DNA of 64,000 nt from Spirochaetota bacterium (GTDB taxonomy: Bacteria > Spirochaetota > UBA4802 > UBA5550). How positions within the stretch are numbered: position 1 is the stretch's first letter; each line of letters starts with the position of its first letter. Below the pieces are notes generated by a model. It saw only the letters and a program-made list of their open reading frames with translations, was not told the DNA's origin and made no database searches. The position numbers and the translations under genes were made by a program. This document shows, in pieces, positions 51,935 to 62,479 of the stretch. The stretch spans positions 145,978 through 209,977 of the forward strand of contig JAFGBT010000028.1 of assembly GCA_016933025.1 (NCBI GenBank), in the 5' to 3' direction.

Positions 51935-54900
51935 ATGAATATAGCACGACTCTCCATCAAGCGCCCCATCCTGATAACCAGCATCGTTTTTACAATAATT
52001 TTCGTCGGCCTTATTTCAATGAACCGGCTCGGCATCGACATGTTCCCGGACGTCGAGTTCCCCTATGTCGTGGTCCAGACCGTCTATGCCGGCTCCGCCC
52101 CTGAAGAGATCGAAAACCTCATCACCAAGCCGGTGGAAGACACGGTCAGCTCGATATCCGGACTGAAACACATATCCTCGGTAAACATGGAGAGCGTATC
52201 CCTGGTCATCGCGGAATTCAACCTCAACGTGGACCCGAAATACGCTGAACAGCAGGTCAAGGACAAGGTCGACCGGATACGAAGGAACCTTCCCGAAGAC
52301 ATAGAGGAGCCGATCATCATACGCTTCGACCCGGCAGAACAGCCGATAGCGCGCGTCGCCGTTTCAGCCGACCTGCCTCAGATAGACCTGTACGACCTGT
52401 CAAAAGAGGAGCTCATGGTCGCCTTCCAGCAGGTGGACGGCGTCGCGTCGGTCCGGATCCGCGGGGGACAGCGGCGCGAGATACAGGTGGAGATCGACCG
52501 GAACAAGCTGAACCGCGCGCGGGTGCCGATCATGGCCGTGGCAAACGCGATCAAGAACGCCGGCATGAACATCCCGGTCGGCAAGCATGAGAAGGGAGCT
52601 TCGGAAACCACGTTCAGGACCGTGGCCCAGTTCACGAACACCAGCCAGATAGCCAATGCCGTGGTCCAGTTCTCCGGCGACATGGGGAACGCCATCACGG
52701 TGAAGTCGCTCGGCTCTGTGCGCGACGGGTCAGAAGAAAAAACGACCGTCGGCTACCTGTACGCGCCGGTAAACGGCGCGGCAGAGAAGTCCGGATTCTT
52801 CTCCAAAAAATCCAAAAAAATAAAACGGGAGACCAAGCCCGCGCTCTTCCTCGAGGTGTACAAGCAGTCGGGAACGAATACGGTGGCAGTGGTCGACGGC
52901 GTCGTTAAAAGGATACAGAATCTCAACAAAGACATGCAAACCCGCAAAGGCAAGCCGAAGCTCACGCTCATTTACGACGGCGCCAAGATCGTGCGCATGA
53001 ACCTCGACGAGGTGAAGGTCACGATTTTATTAGGGATCGCCCTGGCAATCATCGTGGTCTACCTCTTCCTGGGCAACGTGCGGTCCACCTTCATCACCGG
53101 CATCGCCCTCCCGAACAGCCTCCTGGGCGCATTCATCCTCATGTACATAATGGGGTACACCATCAACGTCATCACCCTGCTCGCCCTGTCGCTGACCGTC
53201 GGTCTGCTCGTGGACGACGCCATCGTGGTGCGGGAAAACATATTCAGAAAGCTCGAGGGAGGCATGAAGCCCCCGGACGCCGCGGAGAAAGGGACCACCG
53301 AGGTCATGCTGGCGGTCATCGCCACGACCCTCACCATCATGGCCGTGTTCGTCCCGATCGGCTTCCTGAGCGGCATCGTGGGCATGTTCTTCAAGCAGTT
53401 CGGCTTCACCGTCGTGTTCGCCATGGCCATCAGCCTCTTCGACGCGCTCACGGTCGCCCCCTTCCTCTCCGCCTACTTCGCCGGGAAAGGACATGTCGCC
53501 CAAAACATCATCGTCCGCACCTTCGAGCGGTTCCAGGAGTGGCTTGAACGGTGGTACGGCAGGCTCATGTCGTACACGCTGGAGCACCCCTTTGTCATTA
53601 TTCTGATCACGCTTGCGATATTCGCCGGCAGTATCGCCACGGCGCCCTTCATCAAGAAAAACTTCATGTCCAACAGCGAATTCGGGGACTTCAACATCCA
53701 GCTGCAGACGCCGAGCGGAACAAGCCTTGACGGCACGGCGGACGTCGCCCTCAAGGCGGCGAACCGAATACTCGCCATCACCCCTGAAATGGACACGATG
53801 TCCATCATTGTCGGCATGAACGCAATGCAGACCGAGCAACCCAACTTCGTTTCGATGGGCCTCTCCCTGGTCGATATCAGTCTGCGTGAACGCAACGCGC
53901 CTGAAATAAAGACGCAGATCAGGAACATGCTTTTGAAAGAGTTCCCGGATGCCCGCCCGAAGTTAACTGAATACAGCCTCGGGACCCTGGCGATGTCCCC
54001 CTATGAGCTGAACATCATCGGCAGCGACCTTGAAGCGCTTAACGAATACTCGCAGAAGCTCGCAAGGGAGATAAAGAAGATACGGGACCTCTCCGACGTG
54101 GACACGAGCTCGGAAACGGGCAAGCCGGAGTTCCAGGTCGTGTTCAACCCGAACGAAATGCAGAAGTTCGGCGTGATGCCGGTGATCGCCGGCGCCGAGC
54201 TCAGGTACCAGATTGCCGGCGAGGTCGTGGGCGAACTGCACGACAATGGCCTTGAATACGACGTGCGGCTCCGCCTGAAGCCGGAACAGCGGAACCTTCG
54301 CTCCGCCTTCAGAGAGACGAGGATACCCAACCAGACGTTCCGGATGGTCCCCCTGTCGGCCATAAGCAGGGGCATCGACAAGTTCGGACCGTCGCAGATC
54401 ATGCGGTACGACCGGTCACGCGTTGTGAAGATAACCGCGAACCTCACTCCCACCGGCGCCCTGGGGAGCGCGACCGAGTTGACCGAACAGCTTCTCAAGA
54501 AAAAATTGAAGCCCCCCGAGGGGATCACATATGAATTCATCGGCCAGGCGGAGATGCTTGAAGAACTGGTATCGCAGATATCGCTTGCCATGCTCCTGGC
54601 GGTCATATTCATCTATTTCATTCTGGCCAGCCTGTACGAGTCGTTCATCACGCCGGTCACCATCCTGGTGGCGCTCCTGCCCGCGCTCTCCGGCGCGTTC
54701 CTGGCCCTGTTCATCTTCGGGCAGCAGCTTAACATGTTCAGCATGATCGGCATGGTCATGCTTATGGGCCTGGTCACCAAGAACTCCATCCTGCTGGTCG
54801 ACTTCGCCATGCAGGGCCACCGGACCGGCCTGACGCGCAAGGAGGCCATTTACCGGGCGGGCATGGTCCGCCTCCGGCCGATACTCATGACCACCTTCGC

Positions 54901-55237
54901 CATGATGGCCGGCACCCTGCCCGTCGCCCTGGGAATCGGCGAGGTCTCGAAGTTTCGGATGGCCATGGGCATCGCCATCATCGGCGGCCTCGTCCTCTCG
55001 ACCTTTCTCACCCTGGTCGTAGTGCCGGCAATATTCGAGTACATCGACATCTTCCGCGAATGGATCGAGAGCAAGTTCCGGCCGAAGTACGACATGGCCC
55101 TCGCGTTGGACGCCGATATCGAGATCGAGGAGACCGAGGAGATCGTCGAAGAGGAGACGATAACCCTGACCGGCAATCCGGGCAAGGGGAAGGTGAGGAC
55201 GATGAGGGAGCGGAGGAAGAGGAATAAGAGACGGTAA
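51935..55237 (+). CDS. RND-family efflux pump, inner-membrane subunit
   Basis: The 1100-residue protein has a first span (IARLSIKRPILITSIVFTII), two large periplasmic loops and twelve spans. TM4 carries the proton-relay Asp pair in LTVGLLVDDAIVVREN. It resembles HAE1/AcrB-type pumps. The usual membrane-fusion and outer-membrane genes are not adjacent, so it is an orphan here. The C-terminal tail is acidic then basic (EIEIEETEEIVEEETITLTG). Substrate unknown. Confidence 0.9.
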   Translation: MNIARLSIKRPILITSIVFTIIFVGLISMNRLGIDMFPDVEFPYVVVQTVYAGSAPEEIENLITKPVEDTVSSISGLKHISSVNMESVSLVIAEFNLNVDPKYAEQQVKDKVDRIRRNLPEDIEEPIIIRFDPAEQPIARVAVSADLPQIDLYDLSKEELMVAFQQVDGVASVRIRGGQRREIQVEIDRNKLNRARVPIMAVANAIKNAGMNIPVGKHEKGASETTFRTVAQFTNTSQIANAVVQFSGDMGNAITVKSLGSVRDGSEEKTTVGYLYAPVNGAAEKSGFFSKKSKKIKRETKPALFLEVYKQSGTNTVAVVDGVVKRIQNLNKDMQTRKGKPKLTLIYDGAKIVRMNLDEVKVTILLGIALAIIVVYLFLGNVRSTFITGIALPNSLLGAFILMYIMGYTINVITLLALSLTVGLLVDDAIVVRENIFRKLEGGMKPPDAAEKGTTEVMLAVIATTLTIMAVFVPIGFLSGIVGMFFKQFGFTVVFAMAISLFDALTVAPFLSAYFAGKGHVAQNIIVRTFERFQEWLERWYGRLMSYTLEHPFVIILITLAIFAGSIATAPFIKKNFMSNSEFGDFNIQLQTPSGTSLDGTADVALKAANRILAITPEMDTMSIIVGMNAMQTEQPNFVSMGLSLVDISLRERNAPEIKTQIRNMLLKEFPDARPKLTEYSLGTLAMSPYELNIIGSDLEALNEYSQKLAREIKKIRDLSDVDTSSETGKPEFQVVFNPNEMQKFGVMPVIAGAELRYQIAGEVVGELHDNGLEYDVRLRLKPEQRNLRSAFRETRIPNQTFRMVPLSAISRGIDKFGPSQIMRYDRSRVVKITANLTPTGALGSATELTEQLLKKKLKPPEGITYEFIGQAEMLEELVSQISLAMLLAVIFIYFILASLYESFITPVTILVALLPALSGAFLALFIFGQQLNMFSMIGMVMLMGLVTKNSILLVDFAMQGHRTGLTRKEAIYRAGMVRLRPILMTTFAMMAGTLPVALGIGEVSKFRMAMGIAIIGGLVLSTFLTLVVVPAIFEYIDIFREWIESKFRPKYDMALALDADIEIEETEEIVEEETITLTGNPGKGKVRTMRERRKRNKRR

Positions 55238-55247
55238 TCAGAAATTT

Positions 55248-55289
55248 ACAACAGATCGGGCGGCCGATAACGGTCGCCCGATCTGTTGT
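55248..55289. terminator. Strong bidirectional hairpin terminator
   Basis: ACAACAGATCGGGCG (55248-55262) pairs with CGCCCGATCTGTTGT (55275-55289), extended by GCCG/CGGT inside. It separates the convergent RND pump and giant lipoprotein genes. Confidence 0.75.
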
Positions 55290-55301
55290 TATCGTACCGA
55301 A

Positions 55302-58300
55302 TTATTCATCCTCGAATGGCTGGGGACAGGGTTGATACGACCAGGTCAGTACATCGAACATCTGTCCTGTCTCTTCGTCACTCGGCGTTATTTCCACTCC
55401 AAGGTTGTTATAGGCTTTAATGGTGCCCCTTACCGAGAAATTTTTATGCCACGCTCTGTAAAAAGAACGGTTCCATTTCTTTACCGGGACAAAATCCGCT
55501 ATCAGAGCGGTGGTCTGGGTGGGCGATAAACAAACTCTGAATGGAATTCTTTTCATTTCGAGATTCCTGATTATTGAGCCATGCCAGTAATCACATAAAA
55601 CCATCCCTTCAAGCACATAATAGGCGGTCCCGGCCGGGAGCTCTTTGATAGTGCACATCAGGCGCGCGTCAAGAGCATAGAACCCGTCGAACACTCTGAT
55701 GACATGTGTTCTGTCCCAATCAAACATGTATTCTATGGATCCGTCAATTCCAGTCTCAACTTCGTTTGATGCCGCCGGACCCTTAATGCCATTCAGGGTG
55801 ACCGCGTATGCTCTTATTGCATACAGGGTACGGGGATTAAGGTCGTTTATGATATACTTCGTCCCGTCCCATGCAAGGCTCCCGAGCGTACCATCAAACG
55901 TATCATAGGAAGACCAGAGTGAATCTCCTTCGACCTTCCATTCGAGTATATACCGACATTGCTCACTTGTCGATGAAAGACCGACCGATATATTCCGTCG
56001 GTCGACATCAATCTTCATCAGCGGGGCGTCAGCAGGCGGCGCAGAAGGATACGGCATAATATACTGTATATTGTCGCCGGAGAGATTTTTATCAAACGCA
56101 AAACGGGCGTCGCTGATCCCGTGAAGGTACGTATTTTTCCCGACGACGGCAACGATATAGCACTTGTTGGGGATGCATTCCGGAATCACAAATTTGCATT
56201 TCCCGTTCTCGTCAGGATAAGCGAGCGCCACCCTCCAGCTGCTGCTATAATCAGAAAGGGGCATATTCGTAACCTCATCCCACCCTACTTCGAAGGCGCT
56301 CATCGGAATTTCATAAACCGCGGGCCGCTCGAATTTTCGCCACCATACTTCATAATATTCCGCATAGCGCGACTCAATGTTATTTACGAAAATACACTCC
56401 GGGCCGGGGGCCGCATCATAATCCGGCAGGTCCAGCTTTTGAGGCATGGTCTCAACCAGCCTTTCCGGCTCGACAATCATGGCGCCGATCAGGTATTTTC
56501 TCTGCTCAAGTGGCGAGAAAAAATAGGCGGCACTGCTCGCCTCCGGGTCAATAAGCCCTGGTCCGCCCGGCGTGTGTTCCGCCGGCGCTTGCACGCGCCA
56601 CTGCTCAAGGGTCTGTTCAAACTTCGAGGCATCGGTTTCCACGAGACCGTTCCAGTACGATTTAAAATCACTGATTCCCGGATCGGTGATGATGCCGTAT
56701 GCGCCGTCCCGGTATATCGAATCCATTTCAACGTTCTTCATCCAGAACGTATCCCGGTACCTGTTTTCGGCAACCGTGCGAATATACAAATCAACCTCAT
56801 TGTCACTGCTGCGGAATACGTTATTAATGAGAGTTGACCCACCTGCGGCCGCAGGCGGGGTAAAATATATGATGAAATGCTGGCCCCGATAATCCTCGAT
56901 AATACTCGTATACCTGCATTCGATTTCACGTCCGCTCTCGCCGATATCGTCATTCGCAAGCTTGAGGCGCCACCAGCCCGAGCCTTCGTTAAAATTCACT
57001 TCAAGGTCTATCGCGCTGAGATTAAATGACCTGGTTGGAACGCTTGAATCCGTATCCCGTTCAGCTTCCGGAAGCCATTTGTACGGGGCGATCACTCGCT
57101 GATTCTGGTACGAATCGTATTCTACATTTACATAAACCGGCCCGAATGATGACGCAACTCCAAACATGGCATAACCGGTTCCCGAGCCGTCAGGATAACA
57201 ATTTTTATTTACCGCAAATACGTCGACTTCATACACTCCCGGATCGCGCGCCTCCTGTAATCCATCATAGGGATGGTCAAATTCAATTATGTTGAGTCCG
57301 CTATGTCCCACAACTTCCCTCACCGGCACGCTTCCGTTGGAATAATTGATCGGACCATAACACCGAATCACGAAATATTCAGTATTGGGCGGATCGGAAA
57401 TACGCACAAAGAGCCTGTTCTTATACATGTTCATGGCGCTGAACGAAAAATTGTTCGTCGGAATTCTATCAGATGCTTCGCTCACGACCGCCCGAGACTC
57501 GGCCGCCCCATTTGTCGAGCTCCTTGTTTTTACAGAACAACCGTAGTTTTGTCCATGCGCGAACACTGAAATCTCGTATGTTGAAGCTTTTATATTCTCC
57601 ATGGGGACGCCATTTATATCGGGAGTACTGCTGGTAATATATATATCCCCACCCTGCTCGGCCATTTCTGAAGAGCTGATTTTCATTGTGCGAAGCACCG
57701 GGGAAGCAGCCATCAGATCTCTCATTTCTATGATATAGTAGAGTGTGTACCGCGAACCATCAACATGCACCTTGATGCTGTTGACGCCACCGGAAGCAAT
57801 GTGACTAAAATTTTCCGGAATGCCGTTTGGCTCCCGTCCTGCAGGTTCAGTGGTATAATTGAAATCCCACCATATATTAGGAGAACCCTCCTCGCCGGGA
57901 TTCACCGGATAGGGGACACCGGCGCCGGCAGATTCATCAACGGTTTTATCAAATAGAAACCGCGACTCTTTGAGGTAGACATCAAGACGCACCACATCGC
58001 CCTTGCAGACTTTCCCGAGCCTGATTGACCGGGCAAGCTCCGTGAAATTATTGGCAAGAGCATTCCACCTGGTATCAAACGACATGAGGCTCCCGCTCTG
58101 AAGCGGCGTATAAATAAAATGGTCAAAATGCTCGCGAAAATCCTGCATATTATAGAGGATTATTTCATATCGATCCCCGGCCCATATAGGATCATTTATA
58201 TCGCCTTCAAAATATTTTCCATTATGCATGATCACCCAGTATTTGGTTTTTAAAAGCTCTTCCGCGCTTAAAGACTCATTTTCATCAAAAGCGGCATTAT

Positions 58301-59975
58301 CATTCTTGTTGAAGGGATTATATTTCTGATTAATATAATTTCCGAATACGTCCCGTTCGCTGCCAATTCTCTTTATGGTCTCGATACGATGCAGGGCGTT
58401 ATATTCATCCGTATAGGTTTTTACCTCAGTGGCAAAATAATCCCAGTCATTCCCGGACAGATTCTCGGAATACAGGTACTCATGGTCCATGCCGGTCCCC
58501 CCTCCGGAATAGCCGGAATGCCACCAGAGCCCTTCGACTGGCACGGTCAGTTCCCTGGACATCGCATCTGTTTCCCAGCGCTCGCCCCCCTTCAGCGGAG
58601 ATCTGAAAATATTATAAAGCGCTTTCTTTAAAGAAATACCTGGCGAAACATTTCCATCCGCCTCCCTGTCAAAAGCGGCCACCCTGTAGATGTCCCTCAT
58701 ATTGGGAGCAACGATTTTAATCACCGCGGTCCTTCCCTTTGCCGCCTCCTCGACCTGCTCAAGATTGCTTATGCCCGGCTGGTAGGACGAATCATCCACA
58801 AGATTCATATCATAGCTGAAAATGCTGACAACAGGAATGTACCCGTTCCTGATAGCCCGTTTGATTTTATCTGAGCTGATGCCATCGACCACAACGGCAT
58901 ACGGGGAGGTCTCCTCGGCGCCGCCGATCTCCACCTCAAAAGGACGTCCGTCATCATTTTTCAACTGAAATGTCGAAAGCGCCTCCAGTTTGCCGCTCGG
59001 GAGCTTCAGAAGCAGCGTGCAGAGAACATTCGAAATTTTCACCGGCTTATCGATTGACTCATTCCTGAAATGCAGCGCCGCCCGAACGACTCCTGCATTC
59101 GGTCCATAACTCGTTGTCTCGTTCATTATTTCGCTGTTGCGGTACCTGCTCTCCATCTCCATTACCTTGGCATCTTTCAGTTCAATGCCGCTCCCATCCA
59201 TATTGTCATGATAGTTGACATCTTCGAATACCGTCTTTTCGCTCATCGAGGAGCGGCTGAAGCTGTTGGAAAAGCTCCAGTTTTCACTCTTGCTCGTCTT
59301 CTGCGTATATCCCAAGCCCGCACCCATGCTGAAGAGCTGCATGTAGGCAAAGTTGAAACTACTGTTATAACTGACCTCGTTCGCCTGGGAATATCCGTAG
59401 GAATTCGCACTGCTTCCGGCATCCGAACTGCTTGACTTGACCACATATGGCGTTGTCTTCTGGTTCAATTTCGAATAATGTGTTTCATCCATGTTCTCGG
59501 ACCTGGTGGTCCTGGTGTTTTCCTCGTCAATCGACTCGGCATAAACCTTTGTTTCACCCGACGCATGGATCTCGAGCTCCATCATGATGGGATAATCCGT
59601 GCGTATCGTCACGCGGGGACAATCCACGACATACGGATTGGTCCCCATTGCGATCTCCCGTTCATTCGGGATTCCATCTCCGTCCCAGTCGGTGAGTATG
59701 TTCTGGCCGCTCGCATCACTGTAAGAGCTCGCGGCATAAGCCTGCACCGGGTTGCCCGGCAGGCCATTGTACAGCGGGTGGTATGAAACTGACAGATCGC
59801 CGGGAGGTATCAGGCCACCAGACCCGTCGTCAGCGGATTGATCGCCTGCGTCCTCAATTTTTTCGATCGCCAGCAATACCGGATTTTCCTTAAAACCGTC
59901 GGCTTTAATACAAGAAATAAAGAGGGGCGCGGCTGATAGCATTGCCGCACATATCATTCTCAGTACCCGGTCCAT
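55302..59975 (-). CDS. Giant lipoprotein with calcium-binding motif and PA-like pore-former region
   Basis: The 1557-residue protein starts with a lipobox ending LFISC at about residue 22. A calcium motif DWDGDGIPNEREIAMGTNPY (about 94-113) follows. The next region (about 150-270) is rich in alternating Ser, Asn and aromatics. A segment about 290-330 (VVRAALHFRNESIDKPVKIS) parallels the ARLNANIRYVNTGTAPIYN region of anthrax protective antigen. The C-terminal half looks like repeated beta-sandwich (Fn3-like) domains. Related large leptospiral lipoproteins are recalled. A toxin-like or adhesive role is speculative. It is the largest gene in this part of the window. Confidence 0.7.
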   Translation of the reverse strand: MDRVLRMICAAMLSAAPLFISCIKADGFKENPVLLAIEKIEDAGDQSADDGSGGLIPPGDLSVSYHPLYNGLPGNPVQAYAASSYSDASGQNILTDWDGDGIPNEREIAMGTNPYVVDCPRVTIRTDYPIMMELEIHASGETKVYAESIDEENTRTTRSENMDETHYSKLNQKTTPYVVKSSSSDAGSSANSYGYSQANEVSYNSSFNFAYMQLFSMGAGLGYTQKTSKSENWSFSNSFSRSSMSEKTVFEDVNYHDNMDGSGIELKDAKVMEMESRYRNSEIMNETTSYGPNAGVVRAALHFRNESIDKPVKISNVLCTLLLKLPSGKLEALSTFQLKNDDGRPFEVEIGGAEETSPYAVVVDGISSDKIKRAIRNGYIPVVSIFSYDMNLVDDSSYQPGISNLEQVEEAAKGRTAVIKIVAPNMRDIYRVAAFDREADGNVSPGISLKKALYNIFRSPLKGGERWETDAMSRELTVPVEGLWWHSGYSGGGTGMDHEYLYSENLSGNDWDYFATEVKTYTDEYNALHRIETIKRIGSERDVFGNYINQKYNPFNKNDNAAFDENESLSAEELLKTKYWVIMHNGKYFEGDINDPIWAGDRYEIILYNMQDFREHFDHFIYTPLQSGSLMSFDTRWNALANNFTELARSIRLGKVCKGDVVRLDVYLKESRFLFDKTVDESAGAGVPYPVNPGEEGSPNIWWDFNYTTEPAGREPNGIPENFSHIASGGVNSIKVHVDGSRYTLYYIIEMRDLMAASPVLRTMKISSSEMAEQGGDIYITSSTPDINGVPMENIKASTYEISVFAHGQNYGCSVKTRSSTNGAAESRAVVSEASDRIPTNNFSFSAMNMYKNRLFVRISDPPNTEYFVIRCYGPINYSNGSVPVREVVGHSGLNIIEFDHPYDGLQEARDPGVYEVDVFAVNKNCYPDGSGTGYAMFGVASSFGPVYVNVEYDSYQNQRVIAPYKWLPEAERDTDSSVPTRSFNLSAIDLEVNFNEGSGWWRLKLANDDIGESGREIECRYTSIIEDYRGQHFIIYFTPPAAAGGSTLINNVFRSSDNEVDLYIRTVAENRYRDTFWMKNVEMDSIYRDGAYGIITDPGISDFKSYWNGLVETDASKFEQTLEQWRVQAPAEHTPGGPGLIDPEASSAAYFFSPLEQRKYLIGAMIVEPERLVETMPQKLDLPDYDAAPGPECIFVNNIESRYAEYYEVWWRKFERPAVYEIPMSAFEVGWDEVTNMPLSDYSSSWRVALAYPDENGKCKFVIPECIPNKCYIVAVVGKNTYLHGISDARFAFDKNLSGDNIQYIMPYPSAPPADAPLMKIDVDRRNISVGLSSTSEQCRYILEWKVEGDSLWSSYDTFDGTLGSLAWDGTKYIINDLNPRTLYAIRAYAVTLNGIKGPAASNEVETGIDGSIEYMFDWDRTHVIRVFDGFYALDARLMCTIKELPAGTAYYVLEGMVLCDYWHGSIIRNLEMKRIPFRVCLSPTQTTALIADFVPVKKWNRSFYRAWHKNFSVRGTIKAYNNLGVEITPSDEETGQMFDVLTWSYQPCPQPFEDE

Positions 59976-60244
59976 ATCCTTCTCCTTATGATGAATTTAT
60001 ATTTGTATAATGTCCCGCTGCCCGAAGGCATATACTACGCCCTGGCAGATTTAATTCACCAAGCGGGATCATACTGTAGTTCAGGCGGGATTTTCTTACC
60101 CGACCCTAAAATATAAGCAGCAATACGCAGGAAAATATTACAAAAATTTTGTGGGAATATATTGCAATATAAAAAAAATTACATAAACCGACCTGCTGAT
60201 TCGTTTATTGATAATGAACAACATTAATCAGGAAGGTGCTCATT

Positions 60245-60685
60245 ATGGAAACCACGCTTAATATAAATTATGAAATTTTAGAAAAACTTCTTGAGGCAGC
60301 CGGAGACGCAGGTGTTTCACGATCTGAAATGATCGTCACGCTTATAAAAAAGGCCATGGACGATATTCCGGACCCCGCGCGTATGGGGACGATGGTAAGA
60401 TACCAAAAGCGCCGCAAGCGAGGGGAATGGCGCAGGATACACCTGCAGATACGGATTGATGATTATGAATATTTCCTTGATCTGAGGAAATTGCTTAAAA
60501 TGTCAGTTTCGTATATCCTTGCATATGCAGTAAAAAAATATCTGCCTGGTCTTATAATAAATAAGACCGATAACAATCGGTATCGTAATTATGTTGTAAT
60601 ACGAGATACAATCGATAATGTAATATGCTGGAAAATTCTCTGGGGGTGGCCGTATACTATAGAAAAAATCCTCCCTCATCCATAA
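60245..60685 (+). CDS. DUF1564-like small protein
   Basis: The 146-residue protein has a helix (NINYEILEKLLEAAGDAGVS) then RYQKRRKRGEWRRIHLQIRI and LLKMSVSYILAYAVKKYLPG. That layout is the DUF1564 pattern known mainly from Leptospira, resembling ribbon-helix-helix DNA-binding proteins. It may regulate an adjacent accessory gene. ATG 60245 follows AGGAAGG. The neighbourhood at 60.7 kb is gene-poor. Confidence 0.65.
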   Translation: METTLNINYEILEKLLEAAGDAGVSRSEMIVTLIKKAMDDIPDPARMGTMVRYQKRRKRGEWRRIHLQIRIDDYEYFLDLRKLLKMSVSYILAYAVKKYLPGLIINKTDNNRYRNYVVIRDTIDNVICWKILWGWPYTIEKILPHP

Positions 60686-61067
60686 CCGTCACCGCCGCGC
60701 CAAAAGCCAATACCCACGCCACCAGATTTTACATCCGGCGATGCATAAATAATGAAAATTCGATCGCACCTGCCCCGCCCTACTGGCGCAGTAAAGGCGA
60801 TAGCTCTGCTTACACAAAAACAGGAAGCAATATCAAACCCGCAATCTTGTCGCTTGAGCGACCACGCGGGGGGTCGATAAGGTTGCCATCGTGAAATGGC
60901 CCCCTTATCACATAATAACTCATTATTGCAGTTGTTATATGGGTTTATTCTTGACTTTTTGATATTGTGATCAAGAATTGGGATGGGTGACGCGGGTTTC
61001 TAATAATTTTTGTAAATTTGCGAAATTCAGTTATTGATTGTTAGGTACAATATCAATTGGAATAAAA
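60686..61067. other. Gene-poor intergenic region with palindromes
   Basis: No convincing gene. It contains GTCGCTTGAGCGAC (60849-60862), the 60874-60909 inverted repeat, and TTCTTGA/TCAAGAA arms around 60951-60980. GTTAGGT at 61039 matches the integron core-site GTTRRRY pattern but stands alone without a paired R'' site. Confidence 0.4.
60874..60909. repeat. Left copy of 20-bp edge repeat plus inverted arm
   Basis: TCGATAAGGTTGCCATCGTG (60874-60893) recurs with 18 of 20 matches at 63894-63913. Here it is followed by ATGGCCCCCTTATC (60896-60909), the exact reverse complement of the second copy. The left copy is therefore also a hairpin. It lies at the left edge of the AT-rich accessory genes. 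Confidence 0.65.
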
Positions 61068-61568
61068 ATGGTTCGAGAAGCAAAACTAAAGGATTCAGAA
61101 GTAATAGCAAAAATAATTGTTGAAACCTGGAAGTATGCGTATATCGGTATAATTGATAAAAATTATGCGGATAATCTAGATGTGCAGAGGTTTATTCAAA
61201 TAATAACTGATAATATTCAAGATAAGAAAGAAACTATATTTGTTTATGAGGAAAATGAAATAATAAAAGGCTTTATCTCAGGGAAATTCATAGATAATAA
61301 TAATTACCAGTGTGAAACAGTAGGCCTTTATGTTTTACCAAAATACCAGCAATTAGGAATAGGCAGAATATTATTTAAACAAATAAATAATTTTTTTTCT
61401 GAACACAATTGCCAGAAAATGATACTCTGGACACTAAAAGGAGCAAAAAATAATTCATTCTATGAGAATAATGGCGGAGTAATCGCTGAGGAAATATTTT
61501 TGAAAATTGGCGAGAAAGAATATGCAGGGGTGGGCTTCTCTTTTAAACTGCACCCTTCCGGCATTTGA
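61068..61568 (+). CDS. GNAT-family N-acetyltransferase, horizontally acquired
   Basis: The 166-residue enzyme shows the GNAT core VGLYVLPKYQQLGIGRILFK (acetyl-CoA binding Q/RxxGxG) and LWTLKGAKNNSFYENNGG. Its codons are much richer in A and T than the rest of the window, a sign of transfer. It acetylates an unknown amine. A GCGCCCAGC/GCTGGGCGC hairpin follows immediately after the stop. The start at 61068 is chosen before the conserved core. Confidence 0.85.
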   Translation: MVREAKLKDSEVIAKIIVETWKYAYIGIIDKNYADNLDVQRFIQIITDNIQDKKETIFVYEENEIIKGFISGKFIDNNNYQCETVGLYVLPKYQQLGIGRILFKQINNFFSEHNCQKMILWTLKGAKNNSFYENNGGVIAEEIFLKIGEKEYAGVGFSFKLHPSGI

Positions 61569-61573
61569 TACTG

Positions 61574-61610
61574 CGCCCAGCAAATAGCAGCGCGCTTTGC
61601 CGGCTGGGCG
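61574..61610. repeat. Hairpin between GNAT and methyltransferase genes
   Basis: GCGCCCAGC (61574-61582) and GCTGGGCGC (61602-61610) are perfect inverted arms. They are followed by CGGCGAACCGCTTCGCGC, which is shared in part with the 62480-62550 region. The pair suggests cassette-associated sequences. Confidence 0.5.
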
Positions 61611-61670
61611 CTCGGCGAACCGCTTCGCGCTTAAAGCTATAGCATCATAAAGTTCTCGGAGAAACACACA

Positions 61671-62444
61671 ATGAGCGATACAGAGCATAACATTCACGAT
61701 TTCGATGTTGCATTAATTCGCGAATATTTTTCCAGCATGGACCGTCAAGGCCCGGGAAGCCGGGAAGCAACAATAAAAGCATTGAGCTTTATCGATAATT
61801 TACACGAAAAATCAAACATTGTTGATCTTGGCTGCGGTACTGGAGGTCAAACCATTGTTTTGGCCCAAAACACTCAGGCGAATATTACAGGCATTGATTT
61901 ATTCCCCGGTTTTATCGACAAACTGAATGACAATGCGCAAAAATTGAATCTTCAAAGCAGAGTCAAAGGCGTTATCGGTTCAATGGATAAACTCGATTTT
62001 CAATTGAATGAATTGGACCTTATTTGGAGTGAAGGGGCGATATACAATATTGGTTTTGAAAAAGGCATGAATTATTGGAACAAGTTTTTGAAAAAAGGCG
62101 GCCATGTCGCAGTCACCGAAGCGACATGGTTTACAGAAGAACGGCCGAAAGAAATATTTGATTTTTGGAATGATGCGTATCCAGAAATAGACACCATTCC
62201 AAATAAAATCGCTCAAATGCAAAAAGCGGGCTATGTTGTCATGGCAACATTCATATTGCCTGAGGTTTGTTGGACTGAAAATTTCTTTAAACCGGGAATA
62301 CCGGCGCAAAAAACATTCTTGGATAAATACAAAGGCAATAAATCAGCCGAAGAATTTATAAAATACGAAAAACATCATGCCTTACTTTATGATAAATATA
62401 AGGATTATTATGGGTATGTCTTTTATATTGGCAAGAAAATATAG
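61671..62444 (+). CDS. Class I SAM-dependent methyltransferase, accessory region
   Basis: The 257-residue enzyme has motif [16 protein letters not shown], post-[12 protein letters not shown] and [14 protein letters not shown]. It is moderately AT-rich, with a Lys- and Tyr-rich C-terminus. It sits between two similar hairpin-containing spacers after the GNAT gene, so it may be a mobile cassette. Substrate unknown. GGAGAA precedes the ATG. Confidence 0.85.
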   Translation: MSDTEHNIHDFDVALIREYFSSMDRQGPGSREATIKALSFIDNLHEKSNIVDLGCGTGGQTIVLAQNTQANITGIDLFPGFIDKLNDNAQKLNLQSRVKGVIGSMDKLDFQLNELDLIWSEGAIYNIGFEKGMNYWNKFLKKGGHVAVTEATWFTEERPKEIFDFWNDAYPEIDTIPNKIAQMQKAGYVVMATFILPEVCWTENFFKPGIPAQKTFLDKYKGNKSAEEFIKYEKHHALLYDKYKDYYGYVFYIGKKI

Positions 62445-62479
62445 AATCCCCGCCGGCCGCGGCGCGGATTCGGGGACCT

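Noticed and set aside
61039..61045. GTTAGGT as a true integron attC core site
   Set aside because: No convincing R''/L''/L'/R' pairing was found around it, and no integrase is present; kept only as a note.
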